This document shows, piece after piece, positions 41,755 to 50,494 of a DNA stretch of 64,000 nt. The position numbers were made by a program, and so were the translations under genes. Each line of letters starts with the position of its first letter. The first letter of the stretch is position 1. Under the pieces are notes generated by a model. The model worked only from the letters and a program-made list of their open reading frames with translations, did no database searches and was not told where the DNA came from. This stretch comes from Herbiconiux aconitum (GTDB lineage Bacteria; Actinomycetota; Actinomycetes; Actinomycetales; Microbacteriaceae): the NCBI RefSeq assembly GCF_024979235.1, contig NZ_JANLCM010000002.1, positions 496,001-560,000 on the forward strand. Direction: 5' to 3'.

Positions 41755-43269
41755 ATGAAGAGTTTGTTCGTGGCCCGCACCGAGGAGCTCGACGCCCGCC
41801 TCGATGCCGTCATCGACGAGCTCCGCGAGGTCGACCTCCTGACGGCCGGGTTGGATGCGCGGCGGGCCCGGGGCCTGGCCGCGGCGGCGGTGATCGCTGA
41901 CGAGCGGGCCGGGTTGGTGTCGCCGGTCGGCCGGGAGTTCTCGGCCGCGCGGGACGGTGAACGCACACTCGTGGCGGTCGAGATCGCCACGGCGACATTG
42001 CGGTCGGAGCGCACCGTGGCGCGGATGATGAATGAGGCCGAGCAGCTCGTGCGCGACTACCCGACCACCCTCGCCGCCCTCGAAAACGGCCGCGTGTCGG
42101 CGTTACACACCCGGCATCTCGTCGCGCACGCCTGCACCCTGCCCGCGGAGGCCCGGCCCGAGTTCGAGGCCCGGCTGCTCGCGGAGGCGGTCGTGTTGCC
42201 GGCGCACCGTTTCGCCGAGCGGGCCCGCCGGATGCGGGAGACCGCGCACCCGGAATCCATCATCGTGCGCAATAGGCAGGCGCGGGAGGAGCGGAGCGTG
42301 TGGTTGTCTCCCGAGTGCGACGGGATGGCGACCCTCACCCATCACCTGCCCGCGGTCGACGCGGTCGCGATCGATGACCTGCTCGATAAGATCGCCCGCG
42401 CCGAACGCTCCGACACCGACCCGCGCACCCACCCGCAACGCCGCGCCGACGCCCTCACCCGCCTGGTGCTCACCCCCGGCAATCCGGCCCGGCCCGCGTC
42501 GATCACCGCCGCCGTGCTCGTGACGGTGCCGGCGGCGACGGTCGCGGGGGTGTCGGATGAGCCGGGCGAGCTGCACGGTTACGGCCCGATCGACCCCGAC
42601 ACCGCCCGCCAGATCGCGGCGACCGCCCCGACGTTCCTCCGGGTCCTGACCCACCCGGTGACGGGGGAGCCGACGGTGGTCACCCGGCACTGGGGCCGCG
42701 CCACCGCCGACCACCTGCCCACGCGCGACGCAGCCACCCGCCCCACGACCGGCGTCGGCCGCCGCACTGGCACTGCTGCCCCCTTGACCACTGGCGCCAC
42801 CCGCCCCACCGCCCGCACCGGCCGCCACGCCGAGGGCACCACCCTTCCCACCCCCGGCACCGGCCGCCACACCGCCGAAACCCACCCCACCGCCGACACC
42901 GGTCGCCACGCCGAGGGCACCACCCACCCCACGACCGGCGCCGGCCGACACGATGAGACCGGGCGCGACCGCTACAGCGCCCCACCCGAACTGCGGCTGG
43001 TACTGGCCGCGATCGACCAGACCTGCCGATTCCCCGGCTGCGGGCGCCGCGCCAACCGGTGCGAACTCGACCACACCCGCGACTGGGCCCACGGCGGCGG
43101 CACCACCGCTGAGAACCTCACCTACCTCTGCTCCCGCCACCACCACCTCAAACACGACACCGGCTGGACCGTCAAGCCCGACCCCGACCGGCCACGCCAC
43201 CTCAACTGGCGCAGCCCCCACGGCCGCCACCACCACACCGCACCCCCACGCGCCCCCGCCGACGGGTAG
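41755..43269 (+). CDS. DUF222 / HNH endonuclease domain protein (13E12 repeat family)
   Basis: A 504-residue protein. The N-terminal DUF222 region (ARTEELDARLDAVIDELREVDLL ... LENGRVSALHTRHLVAHACTLP) is followed by a low-complexity insert at about residues 320-400, dominated by Thr, Gly, Arg, His and Pro in imperfect TGRH-containing repeats. A C-terminal HNH nuclease motif follows (CRFPGCGRRANRCELDHTRDWAHGGGTTAENLTYLCSRHHHLKH). Such genes occur in many copies in Actinobacteria and are suspected to be mobile or to be involved in DNA exchange; no function is proven. It stands beside a large palindrome (41561-41704), with a coding-like relic downstream. Confidence 0.85.
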   Translation: MKSLFVARTEELDARLDAVIDELREVDLLTAGLDARRARGLAAAAVIADERAGLVSPVGREFSAARDGERTLVAVEIATATLRSERTVARMMNEAEQLVRDYPTTLAALENGRVSALHTRHLVAHACTLPAEARPEFEARLLAEAVVLPAHRFAERARRMRETAHPESIIVRNRQAREERSVWLSPECDGMATLTHHLPAVDAVAIDDLLDKIARAERSDTDPRTHPQRRADALTRLVLTPGNPARPASITAAVLVTVPAATVAGVSDEPGELHGYGPIDPDTARQIAATAPTFLRVLTHPVTGEPTVVTRHWGRATADHLPTRDAATRPTTGVGRRTGTAAPLTTGATRPTARTGRHAEGTTLPTPGTGRHTAETHPTADTGRHAEGTTHPTTGAGRHDETGRDRYSAPPELRLVLAAIDQTCRFPGCGRRANRCELDHTRDWAHGGGTTAENLTYLCSRHHHLKHDTGWTVKPDPDRPRHLNWRSPHGRHHHTAPPRAPADG

Positions 43270-43767
43270 ACCACGCGGGCGGCCAAGCCCGCACATCGGG
43301 ATCGAAGCCACGGTCGTCTCCCGTCATCCAGCCTGCGCGGGAACATTCATATCGCATGTGGCGATGTCCGCTGCGCCGGATTTTCCGTTCGCTACCTTCC
43401 CCCGCCTCTGGATTCGCCGCACCGTCGGCCTCGGGCGTAGCGGGGCTTCACGGTGACAAGGCTTGCCCTGCACAGTTCATGCGCCGTGCCTCGGCATCGT
43501 CACGTCAACGACGGCGCTGTCCACACCTGTACCGCCGGGCGGGCGGGCCGTGGGCGGTGCGGATAGCGGATGTGAAGCCCGGGCACCCGCGCTCAGCGAA
43601 CCACAGGGTCGAAGCGCGTCGCCGACGCCGTCGGGTCACCCGAGCCCGAACTCATCAACACCGACCTTGCCGGGCAGACAGACCGCGGGCTCAAGTGGCT
43701 CGGCTCCAAGACGCACGCGTCAGGCAGAGCGCAGTTGCGACAGCCAGGCATCCGGTAGCGTGGCTGC
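43270..43767. other. 498-bp intergenic region with a possible gene remnant
   Basis: Nothing can be annotated with confidence between the DUF222/HNH gene and the phosphoribosyltransferase gene. The first half is less GC-biased in codon position and shows no frame. From about 43590 to 43759 one plus-strand frame reads like normal coding sequence (GSKRVADAVGSPEPELINTD...), but it has a stop just before it and no start codon, so it looks like a relic or chance. No terminator is obvious. Confidence 0.4.
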
Positions 43768-44304
43768 ATGAATTCCGGCGCGAACGACCTTGAGACTGTA
43801 GAAGACGCGCCGGCGGCGCCGGAGCGGGAGGTACTCGGCTGGCTCGAGTTCGGCGACGCCTCGCGGGCACTGGCGCGCGACATCGTGGAGTCGGGCTTCG
43901 AACCCGATTTCGTGATCGCGATCGCGCGCGGCGGCCTCATCCCGGGCGGTGCACTCGCCTATGCGCTGGGCGTGAAGACCTGCGGAAGCCTGAACGTGGA
44001 GTTCTACTCCGACGTCGAGGAGACCCTGCCCGAGCCGATCATCCTGCCCCCGCTGCTCGACAACGAGCCGCTGATCGGCAAGAACGTCCTGCTGGTCGAT
44101 GACGTCGCCGACTCCGGTCGCACGTTGGCTCTCGTGGTGGAGTTGCTCGAGAAGGTCGACATCACCGTGAAGTCGGCCACGCTCTTCCTGAAGCCCCGCT
44201 CGGTGATCGCGCCCGACTTCCATTGGAAGGTGACCGATCGGTGGATCGTCTTCCCGTGGTCGGCACATCCGCCGGTGAGCAACGATCTGCAGACCGAAGC
44301 GTGA
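43768..44304 (+). CDS. Phosphoribosyltransferase family protein
   Basis: A 178-residue type-I phosphoribosyltransferase fold: [20 protein letters not shown] (PPi loop) and the PRPP-binding [17 protein letters not shown]. It resembles the small hypoxanthine/xanthine-guanine PRTases, but the substrate-specificity loop is not diagnostic. The stop overlaps the GTG start of the S51-like peptidase (GTGA), so a functional link is likely. Confidence 0.85.
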   Translation: MNSGANDLETVEDAPAAPEREVLGWLEFGDASRALARDIVESGFEPDFVIAIARGGLIPGGALAYALGVKTCGSLNVEFYSDVEETLPEPIILPPLLDNEPLIGKNVLLVDDVADSGRTLALVVELLEKVDITVKSATLFLKPRSVIAPDFHWKVTDRWIVFPWSAHPPVSNDLQTEA

Positions 44305-45032
44305 GCATCCATCTGGTCGGCGGCGGCTGGCCGCTGGTCGACGACGGAGCCGTCTACCGCCCCTTCTTCGAGGAGGTGACGGCGCACGCCGAAGCCGCCG
44401 GCAAGCTCGACGGCGCGCGGGTGGTGCTCGTGCTGGTGCGCGATGGCGACGGCCCGCAGAAGTATGCCGAACTCGTCACCGCCTACCAGCAGCTCGCCAA
44501 GATCGAGCCGGTGGCGGTCATTTCGGCCGAGGGGCGCCCGATCGAACCTTCGGTGTTCGCCGAGGCCGACGGCATCGTCGTCTGGGGTGGGCTCACTCCG
44601 GCCTACCGGCAGTCTCTGGAGCCGTCGTTCGGCGAGATCAGGCGACTCGTCGCATCCGGAGTTCCCTATCTCGGATTCTCGGCCGGTGCAGCGATCGCAG
44701 CAGAACACGCGATCGTGGGCGGCTGGAAGATCGATTCGGTCGAGATCGGCACCGAAGACGCGTCGGAAGACCTCGAGCAGCTCACCGTCGAGCAGGGCAT
44801 CGGGTTGATCGACCTGGCCGTCGACGTGCATGCGGTGCAGTGGGGTTCGGTCTCGCGACTGATCGCTGCCGTCGAGGCCGGTGCGGTCGACGGCGGAGTG
44901 GCGATCGACGAGCACACGGCGCTGATCGTGGGAGAAGGCCCGCTCCGCGTCGCCGGACGAGGCAGCGTGTGGAAGGTCACTCCCGACACGGGCAGCGTGC
45001 GCGTATCGACCGTGGGCGCCGACGCGAGCTGA
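44301..45032 (+). CDS. Type 1 glutamine-amidotransferase-like protein (peptidase E/S51 family)
   Basis: A 243-residue protein. The nucleophile elbow [13 protein letters not shown] with Ser in place of the amidotransferase Cys, and [12 protein letters not shown] with the preceding ADGIVVWGG, are the pattern of S51 dipeptidases (peptidase E, cyanophycinase-like). The GTG start overlaps the PRTase stop. The substrate may be an Asp-X dipeptide or a related small amide; it is uncertain. Confidence 0.75.
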   Translation: MSIHLVGGGWPLVDDGAVYRPFFEEVTAHAEAAGKLDGARVVLVLVRDGDGPQKYAELVTAYQQLAKIEPVAVISAEGRPIEPSVFAEADGIVVWGGLTPAYRQSLEPSFGEIRRLVASGVPYLGFSAGAAIAAEHAIVGGWKIDSVEIGTEDASEDLEQLTVEQGIGLIDLAVDVHAVQWGSVSRLIAAVEAGAVDGGVAIDEHTALIVGEGPLRVAGRGSVWKVTPDTGSVRVSTVGADAS

Positions 45033-45034
45033 GG

Positions 45035-45727
45035 ATGACGGCGCTCTCGCTCTCCGAACTGGCCGAGAACGGCCTGATCGATCCCGGCTGGGCAACCGCG
45101 CTCGAGCCGGTGGCCGGCACCATCGCCGAGCTCGGCGAGTTCCTCCGGGCCGAGAGTGCCGCCGGGCGCGGCTACCTGCCGGCCGGGGAGAACGTGCTCC
45201 GTGCCTTCGCCGCGCCGCTGCAGGATGTGCGCGTGCTGATCGTGGGGCAAGACCCGTATCCGACACCGGGGCATCCGATCGGCCTGTCCTTCGCGGTGGA
45301 GCGGCACGTGCGCCCGCTCCCGCGCAGCCTCACGAACATCTACCGCGAGCTGAACGACGACCTCGGCATCCCGCCCGCCGAGCACGGCGACCTGTCGTCG
45401 TGGGGCGCCAACGGGGTGATGCTGCTGAACCGGGTGCTCACCGTGCAGCCCGGTGCCCCCGCCTCGCACCGTGGCAAGGGCTGGGAGAAGGTCACCGAAC
45501 ACGCCATCCGGGTGCTCGTCGAACGCGTCTCCCCACTCGTCGCCGTGCTCTGGGGAAAGGATGCCGCGGGGCTGGTGCCGATGCTCGGCAGCGTGCCCTC
45601 TGTCACCTCACCGCACCCGAGCCCGCTCTCGGCGAGCCGCGGATTCTTCGGCTCGAAGCCGTTCAGCCGAGCCAACGAGCTGCTCGTGGCTCAGGGTGCG
45701 CCGACGGTCGACTGGACAGTGGCATGA
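45035..45727 (+). CDS. ung: Uracil-DNA glycosylase
   Basis: A 230-residue family-1 UDG of base-excision repair: catalytic-Asp motif [50 protein letters not shown] and the DNA-intercalation/His motif [23 protein letters not shown]. The ATG lies two bases after the previous stop codon; PRTase, S51 protein and ung form one transcription unit. Confidence 0.96.
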   Translation: MTALSLSELAENGLIDPGWATALEPVAGTIAELGEFLRAESAAGRGYLPAGENVLRAFAAPLQDVRVLIVGQDPYPTPGHPIGLSFAVERHVRPLPRSLTNIYRELNDDLGIPPAEHGDLSSWGANGVMLLNRVLTVQPGAPASHRGKGWEKVTEHAIRVLVERVSPLVAVLWGKDAAGLVPMLGSVPSVTSPHPSPLSASRGFFGSKPFSRANELLVAQGAPTVDWTVA

Positions 45728-45751
45728 CCTCCTGCTCGGTAGGCTGAATCC

Positions 45752-46342
45752 ATGTTGGAAGAGGAGTATCAGCCCCGTCGCAAACTGCCCCGGGAGCTGC
45801 GCCCGGCACCCGCGGAGCACCCCCCGCTCGAGGTGCCCTTCGAGTTCACGATCCGGGATGCGACCGAGACCGATCTGCCCTACATCCGCGAGATCTACAA
45901 CCACTACGTGGCCAACACCGTGGTGACCTTCGACGAAGACGCCATGACGCTCAAGGAGTGGCGGCACAAGTTCGCGTGGACGCAGAAGCAGAAATACCCG
46001 TTCCTGGTGGCGCTGTCGCCGAGCGGTACGCTGCTCGGCTTCGCCTACGTCTCAGCCTGGAAGCAGAAAGCCGCCTACCGCCGCACCGTGGAGAATTCGA
46101 TCTACCTGGGGCCGGCCGCCACGGGTAAGGGTCTCGGCCGGGTGCTGCTCGGGGAGCTGATCGAACGGTCGCGCGAGGCGGGCATCAAGGAAATACTGGC
46201 CGTCATCGCCGATCAGGGCGCTGAGGCGTCCATCAAACTGCACGAGAGTTTCGGCTTCAAAGAAGTGGGCCGACTCGGCCGGGTGGGCTTCAAGTTCGGC
46301 CACTGGCTCGGCACGGTGCTGCTGCAGAAGTCACTCAAGTGA
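45752..46342 (+). CDS. GNAT N-acetyltransferase (phosphinothricin-acetyltransferase-like)
   Basis: A 196-residue acetyltransferase: FTIRDATETDLPYIREIYNHYVANTVVTFDE (typical of the phosphinothricin/methionine-sulfoximine acetyltransferase subgroup), the acetyl-CoA binding loop GPAATGKGLGRVLLGELI, and HESFGFKEVGRLGRVGFKFGHWLGTVLLQK. These enzymes acetylate amino-acid-like toxins or methionine sulfone. An N-terminal extension of 30 residues rich in Pro and charged residues precedes the domain. It overlaps the convergent PadR gene by 12 bases. Confidence 0.88.
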   Translation: MLEEEYQPRRKLPRELRPAPAEHPPLEVPFEFTIRDATETDLPYIREIYNHYVANTVVTFDEDAMTLKEWRHKFAWTQKQKYPFLVALSPSGTLLGFAYVSAWKQKAAYRRTVENSIYLGPAATGKGLGRVLLGELIERSREAGIKEILAVIADQGAEASIKLHESFGFKEVGRLGRVGFKFGHWLGTVLLQKSLK

Positions 46343-46678
46343 TGGCGGTGCCGCCGCCTGGCCGGTCACGCTTCGCGACGGGCGTGCCGCGGCCACTGCG
46401 CGGCGTTCAGCCGCCGTCGCCTGGAGCTCCTGCGCGGCCGCCCTGCCTTCGGCCGTGAACTCGTAGAGACGCCGGCGAGGACCGCTCCGATCGATCTCGG
46501 TCTCCCACGATCCGACGATCCAGCCTTGGCGTTCGAGGCGCTCGAGGATGGGGTAGACCGTTCCGGAAGGCCGCGCGGTGCGCTTGACGAGCAGGAGTCC
46601 CCAGAGTGGCTCGGTCTCGCCGAGGAGAGCCTCCAGGATGTCGAGCGTCGGGGCGGTGACGCGCTGCAACGGTTCCAT
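46331..46678 (-). CDS. PadR-family transcriptional regulator
   Basis: A 115-residue winged-helix PadR regulator: LDILEALLGETEPLWGLLLVKRTARPSGTVYPILERLERQGWI followed by the wing WETEIDRSGPRRRLYEFTAEG. The C-terminal dimerisation helix is short, ending in a Ser/Ala-rich tail. It lies downstream of the SMR exporter gene on the same strand and probably controls it; PadR proteins usually repress and respond to small aromatic or drug ligands. Confidence 0.85.
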   Translation of the reverse strand: MEPLQRVTAPTLDILEALLGETEPLWGLLLVKRTARPSGTVYPILERLERQGWIVGSWETEIDRSGPRRRLYEFTAEGRAAAQELQATAAERRAVAAARPSRSVTGQAAAPPSLE

Positions 46679-46735
46679 GCGCCCAATCTAGCGATGTACG
46701 CCCGATCCAGCTCTGGAGAAGAGGGCCTCAAGCAG

Positions 46736-47089
46736 TCAGCCGAGTTTGCCGGTGGCCGGCGCGCCGTGGTTGCCGCCGAGTTCGAGCAGCAGCACGCCAC
46801 CCACCACCAAGGCGATGCCGACGAGCTGCTGCCAGGTGAGCAGTTCGCCGAAGGCGAGCCAGCTCACCACAGCCACCAGCACGACTCCCGCTCCCGCCCA
46901 CACCGCGTAGGCGATGCCGAGCGGAACGCCGGCACCCAGCGTGAGGCTCAGCATGGTGAAGGCCAGCAGATAGCCCGCGGCCACGATGAGATAGGCCCAC
47001 CACTTCGATCCTTCGCCCGAGGCCACTTTGAGGAAGGTGGTGGCGATGACTTCGGCCACGATCGCCACGGACAGGTACAGATAACCCAC
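46736..47089 (-). CDS. Small multidrug resistance (SMR) exporter
   Basis: A 117-residue, four-helix protein with the essential Glu in MGYLYLSVAIVAEVIATTFLK, YLIVAAGYLLAFTMLSLTL, GVPLGIAYAVWAGAGVVLVAVVSWLAFGE and the last helix LVGIALVVGGVLLLEL. The sequence fits the QacE/EmrE branch exporting cationic drugs. A TTACATGTAT palindrome lies in the divergent gap at 47137-47146, a candidate PadR operator. No guanidine-riboswitch-like leader is visible. Confidence 0.92.
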   Translation of the reverse strand: MGYLYLSVAIVAEVIATTFLKVASGEGSKWWAYLIVAAGYLLAFTMLSLTLGAGVPLGIAYAVWAGAGVVLVAVVSWLAFGELLTWQQLVGIALVVGGVLLLELGGNHGAPATGKLG

Positions 47090-47136
47090 GATTGCTCCTC
47101 CGGATGGTCGCTCGCTCGGACGCCCCCGAGGAGACG

Positions 47137-47149
47137 TTACATGTATCCT
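47137..47149 (+). promoter_or_regulatory. Possible PadR operator overlapping a -10 box
   Basis: TTACATGTAT centred at 47141 contains the palindrome TACATGTA. It overlaps TATCCT (47144-47149), a possible -10 for the amidase gene whose ATG is eight bases further, implying a leaderless mRNA. Motif resemblance to PadR operators (ATGT...ACAT) is loose. Confidence 0.3.
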
Positions 47150-47157
47150 CTCGTTCC

Positions 47158-48582
47158 ATGACGGAGATCCATCGCCTCACCGCGCTCGAACAGTACCGGC
47201 TCCTGCAGAAGGGCGAACTCGGGGTCGTAGAGGTCGTCGACCACTACCTCGAGCGCATCGAGCGGCTGAATCCGGAGCTCGGCGCGTTCCATACGGTGAC
47301 CGCGGAACGGGCACGGGCCCGGGCGACCGAGGTGGAGACATCCGTTCCCCGCACCGCGCCGCTCTGGGGGCTGGCGTACGCCGACAAAGACCTGGTGCGT
47401 CGCGCCGGCGTGCGCACCACCTTCGGGTCGCGGCTGTTCGCCGAGTTCGTGCCCGACGAGTCCGACGAGCTGCCCTTGCTGCTCGACCGCGCCGGCGCGA
47501 TCAGCCTGGGCAAGACGGCGACGCCGGAGTTCGGCCTGCCGAGCTACACCGAGAACCTCGTGGCGCCGCCCGCACGCGATCCCTACGACCTGCGGCTCGG
47601 TGCCGGCGGCTCGAGCGGGGGAGCGGCGGTGGCCGTGGCGGCCGGGATGCTGCCGTTCGCGCCGGGTTCAGACGGCGGCGGGTCGATCCGCATTCCCGCC
47701 GCAGCGTGCGGGCTGGTGGGGTTGAAGCCCTCGCGCGGCCTGGTGCCGGCCGGATCGGGGCAGGACTCGCTGGCCGGGCTGCCGGTGGCGGGGCCGCTCG
47801 CACGCACGGTGGGGGATGCCGCGTTGCTGCTGGATGGCATGATCGCTCGCCGAGGCGACCGCATCCTGCACCACCACACGCTGCGTGCACCGAGTGACGG
47901 CGGTCCGTACCTCGCGGCGGCGGTGCGTGGGGAGGGGCGGTTCCAGATCGGCTTAACGACGGGCTCGCCGTGGGACACCGAGTACGACATCACGATCGCG
48001 CCGGAGGCCCGTGATGCGCTCGACACGGCCCGAGACGCGCTGGTCGAACTGGGGCACGGCATGGAGGAGTTCCAGGTGGAGCCGGCGCCGGAGTACGCGG
48101 AGGCGTTCCGGGTCATCTGGCAGGTGGGGGCGTCGCAGATACCGGTCGACGAGGCCGCCGAAGAACTGCTCGAACCGCTCACCCGATGGCTGGTGCATCG
48201 GGGGCGCTCCATTCCCGCTTCGGATCTCGCCCGCGCACTGGCGACACTCTCGGGCTACGAGCGGTCGATCATCCGGCAGTTCGACAGCTACGACGCCGTG
48301 CTGATGCCCACGCTCGCGATGACACCGCGCCCTCTCGGCTGGTACGACCAGGAAGACGGCGACCGCAACTTCGCCCAGCAGGTGCAGTACACCCCGTTCA
48401 CCTCGTTCGTGAACGTCGCCGGGCTGCCCGCGATCACCCTCCCGGTGCATCGCACGATCGACGGCCTGCCGATGGGCGCCCAGCTCATCGGCCGCCCCGG
48501 GGGCGAACCGACGCTGCTGGCGCTGGCCCGTCAGCTCGAACGCCGCCTGCGCTGGGATCGCACCCACCCTCCCCAGTGGTGA
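47158..48582 (+). CDS. Amidase (amidase-signature family)
   Basis: A 474-residue amidase of the Ser-cisSer-Lys type: catalytic Lys in [10 protein letters not shown], the Gly/Ser motif [19 protein letters not shown] with the cis-Ser and nucleophilic Ser ([24 protein letters not shown]). It hydrolyses a carboxamide; the substrate is unknown. ATG 47158 has no clear Shine-Dalgarno; an upstream TTG at 47092 would give a non-conserved extension. It is divergent from the SMR gene and convergent with the catabolic operon that ends 12 bp downstream. Confidence 0.9.
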   Translation: MTEIHRLTALEQYRLLQKGELGVVEVVDHYLERIERLNPELGAFHTVTAERARARATEVETSVPRTAPLWGLAYADKDLVRRAGVRTTFGSRLFAEFVPDESDELPLLLDRAGAISLGKTATPEFGLPSYTENLVAPPARDPYDLRLGAGGSSGGAAVAVAAGMLPFAPGSDGGGSIRIPAAACGLVGLKPSRGLVPAGSGQDSLAGLPVAGPLARTVGDAALLLDGMIARRGDRILHHHTLRAPSDGGPYLAAAVRGEGRFQIGLTTGSPWDTEYDITIAPEARDALDTARDALVELGHGMEEFQVEPAPEYAEAFRVIWQVGASQIPVDEAAEELLEPLTRWLVHRGRSIPASDLARALATLSGYERSIIRQFDSYDAVLMPTLAMTPRPLGWYDQEDGDRNFAQQVQYTPFTSFVNVAGLPAITLPVHRTIDGLPMGAQLIGRPGGEPTLLALARQLERRLRWDRTHPPQW

Positions 48583-48594
48583 GGGCGGGATGCC

Positions 48595-49806
48595 TCACAC
48601 GAGGGCGCGGGACTTGTCGACGCTCTCCAGCAGCGATGTTCGCAGGAGGAAGGCTCGCGCGCGCTCCGGATCGGCCGCGAGTGCCGCCATCGCCTCCTGG
48701 GCCGAAGCGCGCTTGACCGGATCGCTCTCCTCCAGCCGCTTCTTGTTCGCGATGGTCTGCTGCTGCACGAACTCGACGTTCAGGGTCTTGCGGCGCTCGG
48801 CGTAGGCGTCCAGCAACCCGGGTGACGCGCCGGCGCTCACGTCGGCCAGCGCTCGCACGAATTCCGTGGCGTCATGGATGCCGCAATTGAGCCCGAGGCC
48901 GCCGATCGGGTTGTTGGCATGGGCCGCGTCACCCGCCAAGAAGACGCGCCGGTCGCGGAAGGAGGCGGCGACACGCTGGTGCACGCGGTAGGACTTGCGA
49001 TGCAGCAGCTGATCGGCCGGGTTGCCGTGGAGCGAGAGACGGGCGAGCCGTTCGCGAACCGCGTCGTCGGAGAGGGCTTCGTCGTCTTCCTGACCCGTGG
49101 GCGCCGGGAAGACGGCGCGCCAGCGCCCGCCCGGCTCCTCGCCGGGCACCTTGAAGAGGTTGACCCACTCTTCGGGGTCGGAGAAGTAGTTGCGGTAGCT
49201 GCAACCGAATTCCGCTTCGAAGTCGAACGCCGTGGTGAGCACGAGAAATCTCTCCGGCCAGGTGTATCCCTCGAACTCGATCCCGAGTGCTTTGCGAACA
49301 GTGCTGCGAGCCCCGTCGGTGCCGATCACGACATCGGCCTGGAGCTCGGTCTCCACGCCGGCCTCCTCGACGAGGAGGGTCACGCCGGCGGCGTCCTGGC
49401 GCAGGTCGAGCGCCCGGGTTCCGCGGCGCACGTCGGCATCGCCGAACTCCGCGAGCCGTTCCAGCGCCCGTTCCACGAGCTTGTGCTGCTCGAGTTGCAC
49501 CACGAACGGGAAGCGCGTGACGTCGGCGAGGAGCTGGTGATCCAAGCGCGCGGTAAGTGCGCGGGTCGGGCGGTCCCAGTGGTCGAAGTACCGGGCGACC
49601 AGCCCGAGTCGCACGACCTCGTCGGCCAATCCGACCACGTCGAGCATCTCGAGCGTCGACGGGTGGATGGTCGCAGCCCGCGGATTCTCGTCCACGGCCT
49701 GGTCGGCTTCGATCAGGGTGACGCGGAATCCGCGCTGGGCGGCGGCGAGCGCGAGAACGGCTCCGACCGGGCCTGCTCCGACGACCGCGAGATGCTCACG
49801 CGACAT
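48595..49806 (-). CDS. FAD-dependent class A aromatic monooxygenase
   Basis: A 403-residue flavoprotein monooxygenase of the p-hydroxybenzoate hydroxylase type: LAVVGAGPVGAVLALAAAQRG (FAD), DG motif VVIGTDGARSTVRKALG and GD motif VFLAGDAAHANNPIGGLGLNCGIHDA. It hydroxylates an aromatic or heteroaromatic ring using NAD(P)H and O2. It is the last gene of a six-gene minus-strand operon and overlaps the preceding gene by 11 bases, so its substrate is presumably the operon's ring compound; a nicotinate-type 6-hydroxy-pyridine hydroxylase is one possibility, not provable here. Confidence 0.9.
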   Translation of the reverse strand: MSREHLAVVGAGPVGAVLALAAAQRGFRVTLIEADQAVDENPRAATIHPSTLEMLDVVGLADEVVRLGLVARYFDHWDRPTRALTARLDHQLLADVTRFPFVVQLEQHKLVERALERLAEFGDADVRRGTRALDLRQDAAGVTLLVEEAGVETELQADVVIGTDGARSTVRKALGIEFEGYTWPERFLVLTTAFDFEAEFGCSYRNYFSDPEEWVNLFKVPGEEPGGRWRAVFPAPTGQEDDEALSDDAVRERLARLSLHGNPADQLLHRKSYRVHQRVAASFRDRRVFLAGDAAHANNPIGGLGLNCGIHDATEFVRALADVSAGASPGLLDAYAERRKTLNVEFVQQQTIANKKRLEESDPVKRASAQEAMAALAADPERARAFLLRTSLLESVDKSRALV

Positions 49807-50494
49807 CCGTCACCCCCGGAATGCTCGACGCCAGGCGAGAGGGAGAGGCATGAGTGCTGATGCGCTCGTACAGCCAGCGTCCGGATCGCCCGAACCAGGG
49901 CTGGTCGGCGAGCCGCTCGCGGAGGGGCCCGCTGCGCGCTCGTGCCCGCTCCGGTGACTCCATGACGTCAAGAGTACGGAGTTCGTGCAGGGCGAAGTGC
50001 GTCCACGGACCGCCCTCGCCACTCACGACGCGGTAGCGGCGCACGCGCAGCCAGTCGTCGGCTTCGAGCAACATCGGCACGTGTTCGCCGCCGTACCATT
50101 CGTCGAATTCGGCCACGTGCTCGTCGGGCACGGCGAAGGCCACGGCGGAGAGGTAGTCGCCCGTCTCGCGGGAGCCGGCATCCTCGATCTGGCGAAGGGT
50201 GTACCGGGTGAAGCCGTTCACGATCGACAGCATTTCCTCGGTCACGGCCGACGGGGTGGTCTTCAGCGCTCGGTAACCGTCGGTCGTCAGTGCGTCGAGC
50301 GTGTCGAGCTCGTAGATGGCGAGGTAGTCGGGCGACCCTTGCAGCGCGCGGTAGCGGCGTGCTCCAGAGAAGCCCGGAAGAGCCATGCGGGCGGGGATGT
50401 GGTCGGTCTCGTACCACTCGTGGAAATCGCTCGACCGGCCGGCGGGCGGTTCCATCTGCGAGAAGAGGATGGCGGGGGTCAGTGGGTCGTGCAT
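49796..50494 (-). CDS. Tandem dimeric alpha-beta barrel (EthD/DUF4286-like) protein
   Basis: A 232-residue protein with two copies of a ferredoxin-like barrel unit: FHEWYETDHIPARMALPGFSGARRYRALQG (near residue 25) and FDEWYGGEHVPMLLEADDWLRVRRYRVVSG (near residue 135). The (D/E)WY-x2-(D/E)H(I/V)P signature recurs in monooxygenase-like and EthD-like dimeric barrels that assist or catalyse ring oxidation. It is between the enamidase-like and the monooxygenase genes and overlaps both. A role as a small ligand-binding or decarboxylating enzyme is likely; the reaction is not known. Confidence 0.7.
   Translation of the reverse strand: MHDPLTPAILFSQMEPPAGRSSDFHEWYETDHIPARMALPGFSGARRYRALQGSPDYLAIYELDTLDALTTDGYRALKTTPSAVTEEMLSIVNGFTRYTLRQIEDAGSRETGDYLSAVAFAVPDEHVAEFDEWYGGEHVPMLLEADDWLRVRRYRVVSGEGGPWTHFALHELRTLDVMESPERARARSGPLRERLADQPWFGRSGRWLYERISTHASPSRLASSIPGVTDVA

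Noticed and set aside
42712-42963. CRISPR-like or tandem DNA repeat array within the DUF222/HNH gene.
   Set aside because: The repetition is at the amino-acid level, imperfect and in frame; there are no regular spacers.
47090-47157. A guanidine riboswitch in front of the SMR gene.
   Set aside because: The leader is only about 60 bases and shows no guanidine-I, II or III pattern.
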